Assembly (NCBI RefSeq): GCF_004295345.1
Contig: NZ_CP036200.1
Span: forward strand, 1,736,001-1,800,000
Origin: Shewanella maritima
Lineage (GTDB): Bacteria; Pseudomonadota; Gammaproteobacteria; Enterobacterales; Shewanellaceae
Length of the DNA stretch: 64,000 nt
Reading direction: 5' to 3'
The position numbers were made by a program, and so were the translations under genes. The notes beneath the pieces are model-generated. The model saw only the letters and a list, made by a program, of their open reading frames with translations. It was not told the DNA's origin and did no database searches. Positions within the stretch are counted from its first letter, which is position 1, and each line of letters begins with the position of its first letter. Below, piece after piece: positions 8,861-15,946 of the stretch.

Positions 8861-9106
8861 TTACTGCTCTTCATCTTGCTGCGGCTCGCGATATAGCTTA
8901 TTGAGGTAGTACACATTAATGCAGGCGATAAAGGCATTGACTAATGCGACCGGCAGCGCGCCGATTGCTAGGCCATAGGCGACAAATAAAATTGCGCCTA
9001 ATAGGTTCCACCAACGCAATTTTTTAATGTCAGACATAGTTAACGACACGGCGACCAGCACTGAGGCTAGGTAGCCAATCCATTCCCAAATTGTGGCGCT
9101 TTCCAT
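8861..9106 (-). CDS. Small inner-membrane protein (three helices, YgjV/CBU_0592-like)
   Basis: 81 residues with three predicted transmembrane helices separated by very short loops and a charged C-terminus (REPQQDEEQ). The pattern WIGYLASVLVAVSLTMSDI...WWNLLGAILFVAYGL matches small YgjV- or CBU_0592-type membrane proteins of unknown function. The start is supported by AAGGAG at good spacing. It is followed by its own terminator. No function can be assigned from the sequence or its neighbours. Confidence 0.7.
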   Translation of the reverse strand: MESATIWEWIGYLASVLVAVSLTMSDIKKLRWWNLLGAILFVAYGLAIGALPVALVNAFIACINVYYLNKLYREPQQDEEQ

Positions 9107-9238
9107 ACTCTCTCCTTAATGTCGCGGCAGTAAATATATGCCTTAGGCATGTTCACCAACTATGTAAACAGCCCTACTCACTATCTTTGTTTAGCTATCG
9201 GGACTAAGCGTTCAGCGCTTAACTATTAGCGCTTACTA

Positions 9239-9676
9239 TTAGCGCTTTACGACTGCCGCAGTCATACGTGAAATACAACATAATTCATTAGCACTATTAT
9301 GGATTAAAATTTCCCATACTGAGCTACGTTTACCTAAATGAACGGGTTTTGCGGTTGCGGTCAGTGTGCCCTTGCGAGAGGCTTTCAAATGGTTGGCATT
9401 GATCTCCTGACCCACGCAGTAATACTTTTCAAAATCGACGGCAAAGTTTGCGGCGTAGCTGGCAACCGTTTCGGCAAGGGCAACATTAGCGCCGCCGTGC
9501 ACAATTCCTAATGGGTTATGAACCGACGGATCCGCTGGCATAGTCGCCGTCATGTAATCTTCACCAATTTCGGTCACTTTAATTCCAAGTGTTGTCATCA
9601 AGGTACCTTTGCCACCCATTCCAGCATCCAGGCGTTCACAATCTTCTAGGGTGATATCTTTGTACCAAATACTCAT
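9239..9676 (-). CDS. Hotdog-fold acyl-CoA thioesterase (PaaI/YdiI type)
   Basis: 145 residues forming a single hotdog domain. NPLGIVHGGANVALAETVAS (about residues 54-73) contains the HGG helix start and the glutamate that acts in YdiI/MenI-type thioesterases. The family hydrolyses acyl- or aroyl-CoA thioesters in the cytoplasm. MenI (1,4-dihydroxy-2-naphthoyl-CoA hydrolase of menaquinone synthesis) is a reasonable candidate, since this kind of organism depends on menaquinone, but there are no men genes nearby. The start is supported by AAGGATAG seven bases upstream. Confidence 0.8.
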   Translation of the reverse strand: MSIWYKDITLEDCERLDAGMGGKGTLMTTLGIKVTEIGEDYMTATMPADPSVHNPLGIVHGGANVALAETVASYAANFAVDFEKYYCVGQEINANHLKASRKGTLTATAKPVHLGKRSSVWEILIHNSANELCCISRMTAAVVKR

Positions 9677-9880
9677 ACTACTATCCTTGGTTATTCTTGT
9701 TGTTTATCAAAGCGTTTAATAAATATTAAGCTTAACGCGTTTTTACCTCAAAGCTAAGCTGCTATGCAACTCAGTCAAGGCTTTACGGCATACAGCTCTA
9801 TCTTCTGAAAGCAGATTTAGTGTTATCACTTAATATAAAGCCGCCTAGGCTAAGCTTAATCAGCAGTAGCATCTAGTTGC

Positions 9881-9963
9881 AATGACATTTAAAGCCTTTG
9901 AAAACATGGATGTTTTCGCAGAGCCCACAAGGATGTCTTAACGGCGTGCTTTAAATGTCATTG
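9881..9963 (+). repeat. GGATG double-hairpin repeat, copy B (core only)
   Basis: The outer stem AATGACATTTAAAGC (9881-9895) pairs with GCTTTAAATGTCATT (9949-9963) perfectly over 15 bp. Inside are hairpin GAAAAC-ATGGAT-GTTTTC (9900-9917) and the loop motif ACAAGGATGT (9927-9936) with only a weak stem. The right part reads ACGGCGTGCTTT, which links this copy to the divergent copy at 13333, where ACGGCGTCTTGC is found. The terminal hairpins of the long version are not recognisable here. The remainder of the 434-base gap 9677-10110 holds no gene. Confidence 0.8.
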
Positions 9964-10110
9964 CCTAGCAGGCTATTTAAGTACGGCATCAACGGAAAAT
10001 TATCGACATAACGTTATTGATAATAAATACCTATTCAACATCAATATCTTAGGGGAAGTAATTAAAAAGCCACCAAAGTGGTGGCTCGTTAAATTAGCTA
10101 GATAATCGAA

Positions 10111-10779
10111 TTAACTCACTAGCTCAAAGTGGGTTTGATAAGTCTGCGCCCAGCGCAGTAATTCAACCCGATTGCGCGACTGAGTTTTACGGAAAATCGA
10201 CGAAATATGCGCTTTCACCGTGTGCTCACTAATACACAAACGATGAGCAATTTCTTTATTACGTGCTCCAGATGATACCAACTGAATAATCGTGCGCTCA
10301 CGTGAAGTTAGCATTTCAATCATGGCGGCAGTTTCTTCTGGTACTGGGCTTGAAGTATCTACCTTCTTCACTAAACGGCGGAAAGTTTTGCTGATCAAGG
10401 TGCGATCGTACCAAAGCTCGTCTGACACCATTTTACGTAAACCAGTCAACATGAGATCCATACGCTGATCGCTATACAGCAATCCGCGTACGCCTAACAA
10501 TAAGGCTGCTTCAGGCTCTAACGTGCCGCGTTCAACTTGATAAATTGCCACTGGTACATGAGGTGCGATACGCGACACAATCAGCGGTATGCCATTGCTG
10601 TCTAATGCCGCGCCATCTTGGGCGATAAGATAAAAACTGTTGGTGTACTTCTCTAGCTCTAACTCACCTGCATGCTTTACAATCCGTGTTTTCATGCCGA
10701 TTGACTCTGCCAAAATAGCTAAATGACAAGGCGCAGAAATCTGATGTAAAAAAACTAATTCATTAATGTTTGAGCTCAT
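10111..10779 (-). CDS. LuxR-family transcriptional regulator, CsgD/VpsT-like
   Basis: About 222 residues. The N-terminal 140 residues look like a degenerate receiver domain without the phosphorylation aspartate pocket. The C-terminal 65 residues form a LuxR helix-turn-helix (LTSRERTIIQLVSSG...NKEIAHRLCISEHTVKAHIS). The architecture is that of CsgD/VpsT biofilm regulators. VpsT-type c-di-GMP binders carry W-[FLM]-[TS]-R; here the matching place reads WYDR, so c-di-GMP binding is not supported. ATG at 10779 was preferred over GTG at 10782 because of spacing from GGGAG. A dyad AGAGGTA...TACCTCT lies about 95-110 bases upstream. Confidence 0.82.
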   Translation of the reverse strand: MSSNINELVFLHQISAPCHLAILAESIGMKTRIVKHAGELELEKYTNSFYLIAQDGAALDSNGIPLIVSRIAPHVPVAIYQVERGTLEPEAALLLGVRGLLYSDQRMDLMLTGLRKMVSDELWYDRTLISKTFRRLVKKVDTSSPVPEETAAMIEMLTSRERTIIQLVSSGARNKEIAHRLCISEHTVKAHISSIFRKTQSRNRVELLRWAQTYQTHFELVS

Positions 10780-11164
10780 CACTTTTCTCCCTGAAAAGTT
10801 CTCACAAAATGTGCTGTGAAATAACTAATATTCACCCAAAAGCACAACAAAAAAATGCCTACAAATCCGCTCAGAGGTATCTCCTACCTCTCATACTAAT
10901 TTATGATGACAATCCCTACCCATCAAATAGTAGTAGATAATCACTAGCTCGAAAGTAAAAAGCTTAAAACTTAAGTATGAATACGCACTAAAGTTGCAGC
11001 GCAGTCATACCCTAGCTAACCACAACTATACCTTAGCCCACAACACAGCATAGGGCTATGTCTTAAATACTAATAATGGCAGCGTTTCAAACAAAACTAG
11101 CCTTTATAAATCAAGCGATTGTTTCAAGCTTGGGTAATTTATTATCCCCTAATAAACGCTAATT
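10780..11164. other. Intergenic region upstream of the LuxR gene
   Basis: 385 A/T-rich bases with no protein gene. The notable element is the inverted repeat AGAGGTA-TCTCC-TACCTCT at 10873-10891. The remaining sequence separates this promoter from the 3' end of yjdF, where I saw no convincing terminator. Confidence 0.5.
10873..10891. promoter_or_regulatory. Dyad AGAGGTA-N5-TACCTCT upstream of the LuxR gene
   Basis: Perfect 7-5-7 inverted repeat. Its left half with flanks (TCAGAGGTATCTCC) matches the napA promoter (TCAGAGGTATATCC at about 20275-20288) at 13 of 14 positions. The factor is unknown; the heptamers resemble NarP/NarL half-sites in divergent orientation. Confidence 0.45.
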
Positions 11165-11773
11165 TCAACAGTGTTTTAACTGCTTATCATGTAATTTTGT
11201 CAGCAAGGTTAACCCCACGATACCACCTATGAGTGCTAAGAACATATCCGACTGGGTGTCCCATTCATAACCTTGAGTGCCTAAAAATGCTTCTGCGCCT
11301 TCACCTGATGCTGCGCCAACCCACCACTCAATCAGCTCATAAAAGGCAGAGAATGCCAACACAAAACAGACACATAGGAACTGGCACCACATACCCACTT
11401 GCAGCACTTGATTACGTAGCAATACCTCACGGGCGAGTATCACAGGCACAAAGCCTTGAGCAAAATGCCCTACCTTGTCGTAATTATTGCGCTCGCTGCC
11501 CATCCACTGGGCAATGGTGTCAAACAAAGGCACTTCTGCGTAGGTATATTTAGCACCCACCAGCAGCACTATACAGTGAATAAGAATCAGAAAATACGCC
11601 AGTGGCGTGAGTGGAAAGCGCTTGCCAGTGGCAACCAAGATGGGCAGTGCAAGCAATGCTGGTATCGCTTCTAACCACCAAGTAAACCTATCTTTAGGCT
11701 CAATCGCCGACCAGGCAACTGTCGCGAAAAAGATAATTACATAAATAACTAAGTAACTTGCCTTTTTATTCAA
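11165..11773 (-). CDS. yjdF: YjdF/DUF2238 family inner-membrane protein
   Basis: 202 residues with five to six predicted membrane helices. The conserved central part (about residues 90-150) has YDKVGHFAQGFVPVILARE and FYELIEWWVGAASGEGAEAFLGTQG, a signature of the YjdF/DUF2238 family, whose function is unknown. The start is TTG at 11773, preceded by GAGGGA at good spacing; no ATG gives the full N-terminal helix. It is transcribed away from serA and appears monocistronic. Confidence 0.82.
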   Translation of the reverse strand: MNKKASYLVIYVIIFFATVAWSAIEPKDRFTWWLEAIPALLALPILVATGKRFPLTPLAYFLILIHCIVLLVGAKYTYAEVPLFDTIAQWMGSERNNYDKVGHFAQGFVPVILAREVLLRNQVLQVGMWCQFLCVCFVLAFSAFYELIEWWVGAASGEGAEAFLGTQGYEWDTQSDMFLALIGGIVGLTLLTKLHDKQLKHC

Positions 11774-11924
11774 TTAAAATCCCTCTTATTCATTATTGTT
11801 CTAGTGACAGAACATCGACTTTAGCCATCTAGCCCTCCACATACTCATAAAAAGGTGGTACTTTTGAGCCCTGACGGAGTCAGCTTAGTTTACGCACATT
11901 TTTGAATGAGAGGGTACCCATATC

Positions 11925-13157
11925 ATGGCGAAACATTCGCTCAATAAGGATAAAATTAAAATCCTGCTTTTAGAGGGCGTCCACCAAACTGCGGTAGATG
12001 TACTAGAACGTGCAGGTTACACCAATATTGAATATCACAAAGCCTCGTTGCCAGAAGAGCAACTGCTTGAGTCGATAAAAGACGCGCACTTTGTTGGTAT
12101 TCGCTCCCGTACTCAACTTACCGAGTCCGTGCTTAAACATGCTGAAAAACTCGTTGCCATTGGTTGTTTCTGTATTGGCACCAACCAGGTCAACCTGCAA
12201 GCGGCTGAAAAGCTGGGTATCCCAGTCTTTAACGCACCGTTTTCTAACACCCGTAGTGTGGCTGAGTTAGTCATTGGTGAAATCATCATGCTAATGCGCG
12301 GCATTCCGCAGCGTAACGCTATCTGTCATCGCGGCGGTTGGTTAAAGAGCGCTAACGGCAGTGTTGAAGTACGCGGTAAAACCCTAGGTGTTATTGGTTA
12401 CGGCCACATTGGTACTCAGCTAGGTATCATGGCTGAAACCTTAGGTATGCGCGTGCGCTTTTACGATATTGAAGACAAGCTGCCTCTAGGTAATGCATCA
12501 CAAGTCGCCAGCCTTGAAGCACTATTAGCTGAAGCTGACGTAGTCAGTTTGCACGTACCTGAAACGCCGCAAACCAAGAATATGATTGGCTCATTGCAAT
12601 TTGAGCAGATGAAGCCAGGCGCGTTCTTCATTAACGCATCTCGCGGAACTGTGGTTGATATTGACGCTTTAGCGCAGATCTTAAAAGCCGGTCATGTTGC
12701 AGGCGCGGCGATTGACGTATTCCCAGTCGAGCCTAAGTCGAACGACGATGAATTTATCAGCCCCCTGCGCGGCATTGATAATGTACTGCTTACCCCGCAC
12801 ATTGGTGGCAGCACAGCCGAAGCGCAAGAGAACATTGGTATTGAAGTGGCTGGCAAGCTTGCCAAATACTCAGACAATGGCTCAACCTTGTCTGCGGTTA
12901 ACTTCCCTGAAGTATCACTGCCGCAACACTCTGGCACATCGCGCCTACTGCACATTCACCACAACCGCCCTGGTGTACTTATTAAGATTAACCAAGCGTT
13001 TTCTGAAAAAGGCATCAACATTGCGGCGCAATACCTGCAAACCACTGCAGATATTGGTTACGTGGTAATGGAAGTTGACTCAGACCAAGCTGAAGAAGCA
13101 CTCGGTCAACTTAAGTCAATTGAAGGTACTATTCGTACTCGTGTGTTGTTTGACTAG
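11925..13157 (+). CDS. serA: D-3-phosphoglycerate dehydrogenase
   Basis: 410 residues, the same length as E. coli SerA. It oxidises 3-phosphoglycerate to 3-phosphohydroxypyruvate with NAD+, the first step of serine synthesis. The NAD-binding motif GVIGYGHIG is near residue 156, the catalytic glutamate lies in DVFPVEP and the histidine in LLTPHIGGST. The last 75 residues are an ACT domain (HHNRPGVLIKINQAFSEKG) that binds serine for feedback inhibition in the E. coli enzyme. A GAGGG site precedes the ATG, and a strong terminator follows. Confidence 0.96.
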   Translation: MAKHSLNKDKIKILLLEGVHQTAVDVLERAGYTNIEYHKASLPEEQLLESIKDAHFVGIRSRTQLTESVLKHAEKLVAIGCFCIGTNQVNLQAAEKLGIPVFNAPFSNTRSVAELVIGEIIMLMRGIPQRNAICHRGGWLKSANGSVEVRGKTLGVIGYGHIGTQLGIMAETLGMRVRFYDIEDKLPLGNASQVASLEALLAEADVVSLHVPETPQTKNMIGSLQFEQMKPGAFFINASRGTVVDIDALAQILKAGHVAGAAIDVFPVEPKSNDDEFISPLRGIDNVLLTPHIGGSTAEAQENIGIEVAGKLAKYSDNGSTLSAVNFPEVSLPQHSGTSRLLHIHHNRPGVLIKINQAFSEKGINIAAQYLQTTADIGYVVMEVDSDQAEEALGQLKSIEGTIRTRVLFD

Positions 13158-13202
13158 GTAATTCGAGCATCAGCTCAATAGAGTGATCTAACTCGCCAAT
13201 TT

Positions 13203-13234
13203 AAAAGCGATCTCAAAAAGAGATCGCTTTTTTG
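13203..13234 (+). terminator. Terminator of serA
   Basis: AAAGCGATCT/AGATCGCTTT stem with a CAAAAAG loop, followed by TTTTTTG. Confidence 0.9.
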
Positions 13235-13332
13235 TTGTTTTTTTCACAATCGCCCACATTATAAAAAGATAGCAAGCGTATGGGTGATATCAGAGCCAAG
13301 GTACACAAGTACCAACATATTTGTATCAATAT

Positions 13333-13426
13333 CCTAAGTTCTATTGCAGCAAGTCTCTACGGCAAGGATGCCGTAGCGAAGCCATCATGGATGATTTCAC
13401 GGCGTCTTGCGAAGATAGAACTTAGG
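13333..13426 (+). repeat. GGATG double-hairpin repeat, divergent copy E
   Basis: The outer stem CCTAAGTTCTAT (13333-13344) pairs perfectly with ATAGAACTTAGG (13415-13426). After a small internal loop, CAAG pairs with CTTG. Inside, CTACGGC-AAGGAT-GCCGTAG (13357-13376) is a perfect 7-bp hairpin with the same loop as copy A, and ATC-ATGGAT-GAT (13384-13395) is a second one. The stem sequences are unrelated to copies A-D but the fold and loops are the same. It lies between serA and ygfZ, both on the plus strand, and accounts for most of the 344-base gap together with the serA terminator. Confidence 0.75.
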
Positions 13427-13501
13427 GTTAGCTCTAGATTCAGATAACAAACTGCTGACTCTGCAACAAGCACCCGCATTCCGGCATTAATAGGGACAAC
13501 T

Positions 13502-14467
13502 ATGACTATTTCAGCACAACCGATTGACTGGACCTTTAACGACACACCACCTGCATTAGTGTTATCACACCTTTCTCACCTAGGTTTGGTTGAAATTAGT
13601 GGCGAGCAAGGCCGCAGCTTTATTCATGGTCAAGTGACCACAGACATCACCTCGCTAGAAGCAAATCAATGGCGCTGGGGCGCACACTGTGACCCTAAAG
13701 GTAAAATGCTAGCGGCATTTCGTACCTTTGCCATTGGTGACAATTTAATGATGTTAATGCCAAAAGACACCCTAGCCGTTGACCTACCACAACTGCAAAA
13801 ATACGCGGTGTTTAGCAAAGCTGAGTTAGTTGATGTGTCAGACTCATTAGCGCTCATCGGTGTTAGCGGCGCTAATGCTGCAAGCTTTATCACTGAGCAA
13901 TTTGGCGCGCCAGAGCATGAGCTGAATCAATTTGACGATGTCACTGTCATCAAAGATGGCGAGCGTTTTATTGTTGTTATCGCCAGCGAGAAAGTAGCTG
14001 AGCTACAAGCAAAAGCGGGCGTTGCACTTACCGACAATAGCCACTTTAAAGCACTAGAAATTAAAGCGGGTTACCCAAATATCGGCGCTGAGCACGCCAA
14101 TCAATACGTGCCGCAAATGTGTAACCTCCAGGCCATTAACGGTATTAGCTTTAACAAAGGCTGCTATATGGGTCAGGAAACCGTTGCTCGCATGAAATAC
14201 CGCGGCGGTAACAAGCGCGCCCTGTACATCCTTAAAGGCACAGCTAGCGTAGAATTAAACGCTGAAACTCAAGTTGAAATTGCCGACGAAGACGGCTTTA
14301 GACGCGGCGGCAACGTCATCGAGTTTGTACAACAAGGCGAGCAAGTATTGCTAACTGCGGTGCTAGCTAACGACACACCTAATACTGCTAAATTGCGTAT
14401 TAAAGATGATGCCGCATCTGAGCTAAGCATTGTCGCCCTGCCATACTCGTTGGAAGACGAAGAATAG
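13502..14467 (+). CDS. ygfZ: tRNA-modifying protein YgfZ (folate-binding GcvT-like)
   Basis: 321 residues with the GcvT/YgfZ fold. The hallmark FNKGCYMGQETVARM (about residues 218-232) contains the K-G-C-Y-x-G-Q-E motif with the conserved cysteine. YgfZ binds tetrahydrofolate and supports assembly of a subset of Fe-S enzymes, including the MiaB tRNA thiolation enzyme; it acts in the cytoplasm. The ATG is preceded by AGGGAC. The gene is followed by a symmetrical terminator that can also serve the convergent membrane-protein gene. Confidence 0.92.
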   Translation: MTISAQPIDWTFNDTPPALVLSHLSHLGLVEISGEQGRSFIHGQVTTDITSLEANQWRWGAHCDPKGKMLAAFRTFAIGDNLMMLMPKDTLAVDLPQLQKYAVFSKAELVDVSDSLALIGVSGANAASFITEQFGAPEHELNQFDDVTVIKDGERFIVVIASEKVAELQAKAGVALTDNSHFKALEIKAGYPNIGAEHANQYVPQMCNLQAINGISFNKGCYMGQETVARMKYRGGNKRALYILKGTASVELNAETQVEIADEDGFRRGGNVIEFVQQGEQVLLTAVLANDTPNTAKLRIKDDAASELSIVALPYSLEDEE

Positions 14468-14540
14468 GCTTAAAGCTGAATACGGTCGCAAGGCTAAAGC
14501 AACCTAATATAGTCAAAACAAGGCAGGTCAAACAAAGACA

Positions 14541-14580
14541 ATAAAGCCCCTAAACTAATGGTTTCGGGGCTTTAGTTATT
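14541..14580. terminator. Terminator shared by ygfZ and the convergent gene
   Basis: AAAGCCCC (14543-14550) pairs with GGGGCTTT (14566-14573). The minus-strand side ends in TTTATTGTC, the plus side in TTTAGTTATT. Confidence 0.75.
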
Positions 14581-14903
14581 TAATAATCCACAGCTACTAG
14601 CTTGATCACTATGTATATTGCCATCACTGAATAGATCATGGCTAACGCTGAGTTAATAGCGAACACTACATGCCACAACCGGCCAGTAACACCCTCACGA
14701 ACTCGCGCTTCACGTCTTATAAGTCCAACACAACTGCTTATCAACATGGCTGCAGAGGCAACCAGCATACTAAACACAATAGCAGCGCCCATGCCCAAAC
14801 TTGGCGATCCATCATGACTATCATTAAGTGCAAAGGCAAAGCTCAAGTAATACCCGAGGGCTAGCAAAGTTAACGACAACCCTAAAACCTGTGCGAGTTT
14901 CAT
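14580..14903 (-). CDS. Small membrane protein of unknown function
   Basis: About 107 residues starting at ATG 14903 (MKLAQVLGLSL), with GGAGG 12 bases upstream. A longer frame to 14954 exists but adds 17 polar residues without a ribosome site. Three hydrophobic helices are predicted, with basic residues between the second and third (LIRREARVREG). I do not recognise a family. It is convergent with ygfZ and stands alone. Confidence 0.65.
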   Translation of the reverse strand: MKLAQVLGLSLTLLALGYYLSFAFALNDSHDGSPSLGMGAAIVFSMLVASAAMLISSCVGLIRREARVREGVTGRLWHVVFAINSALAMIYSVMAIYIVIKLVAVDY

Positions 14904-15070
14904 AAATGAAACTATCCTCCGTGAATAAAGTGCAATATATCCCCTGAAAACCATAAGCTAAACTCAGCCCATCCAAAAACAAATCCAAGATGAGCAATCT
15001 TTAACCTCGGTTCGCTCGTATAAGGTATTATTCTATTTAACAACTGGTTATGCTATCGAACACGTGTGTT

Positions 15071-15094
15071 AGCTAGCTTAAATGTAAGCTAGCT
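15071..15094. repeat. Perfect hairpin upstream of the ABC operon
   Basis: AGCTAGCTTA (15071-15080) pairs with TAAGCTAGCT (15085-15094) over 10 bp with a 4-base loop, 58 bases before the ABC ATPase start. It may be an operator or part of the leader RNA. Confidence 0.5.
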
Positions 15095-15151
15095 CGAATG
15101 TTAGAAAGCTAGTATTCGTTTCACATCAGCAGACAGCAGACAAGGAACGCT

Positions 15152-15946
15152 ATGAGTCAGCCAATCGTTGCCCTGAGCCACATTTGTAAAAGCTTTCATG
15201 ATGGTGAAGGCGAGCATCAGGTCATTAAAGATCTATCTATCGCCCTCAACCAAGGTGATACGGTTGCCTTAACGGGCGCGAGTGGTAGCGGTAAAAGCAC
15301 CCTGCTTAATATTATTGCTGGTTTTGAACATCCAACCGCGGGCAGCCTAAAGCTACTTGGGCAAGAAACCAGTGACTGGCAAGACAAACAATGGAGTGAA
15401 TTTCGCCACCAGCAACTCGGTGTGGTGTTTCAACAGTTTAATCTGCTGACACCGCTTAATGTGCGCGACAACATTCGCTTTGCCCTGCAACTCAATAAAC
15501 TTAACTGGGATGATTGGTGCGATCATCTGGTTGATAATTTAGGCCTTAGACCACTTCTAACCCGTGATGTTGAAGCCCTCTCTGGCGGCCAGCAACAACG
15601 AGTTGCCATCGCCCGCGCTTTAGCCCACAAACCAGCATTACTGCTTGCCGATGAACCAACAGGCAACCTTGACCACAGCGCCAGTTTAGAAGTAATGAGC
15701 CTGCTGACGTCGCTCGCCAAACAACAGCAAACCTGCGTACTGATGGTAACTCACAGCGAAGTGTGTGCTAACTATATGCAAAGCCGCTGGCATTTGGAAA
15801 GCGGTCATATTAACCAAGATACTCAAGTCAGCTCGGCTCAGACAGCAATGCAAGATACTGTTGCAGCGACTCAAGCACCCACTCACACGAGCACCCAAAC
15901 CGACTCTCAAGTAGCAACTCAGCCAGAATCAAGCGAGGCAGTGTAA
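15152..15946 (+). CDS. ABC transporter ATP-binding protein (LolD/MacB type)
   Basis: 264 residues. Walker A is GASGSGKST (about residue 41), the signature is [14 protein letters not shown] (about 144) and Walker B is LLLADEPTG (about 163), followed by the H-loop TH. The family pairs with FtsX-like permeases and exports or extracts lipids, peptides or lipoproteins. The ATPase domain ends near residue 225. The last 35-40 residues are a low-complexity tail rich in T, Q, A and S, which is unusual for the family. The stop codon overlaps the next start (TAATG), so it is translationally coupled to the permease. Confidence 0.9.
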   Translation: MSQPIVALSHICKSFHDGEGEHQVIKDLSIALNQGDTVALTGASGSGKSTLLNIIAGFEHPTAGSLKLLGQETSDWQDKQWSEFRHQQLGVVFQQFNLLTPLNVRDNIRFALQLNKLNWDDWCDHLVDNLGLRPLLTRDVEALSGGQQQRVAIARALAHKPALLLADEPTGNLDHSASLEVMSLLTSLAKQQQTCVLMVTHSEVCANYMQSRWHLESGHINQDTQVSSAQTAMQDTVAATQAPTHTSTQTDSQVATQPESSEAV

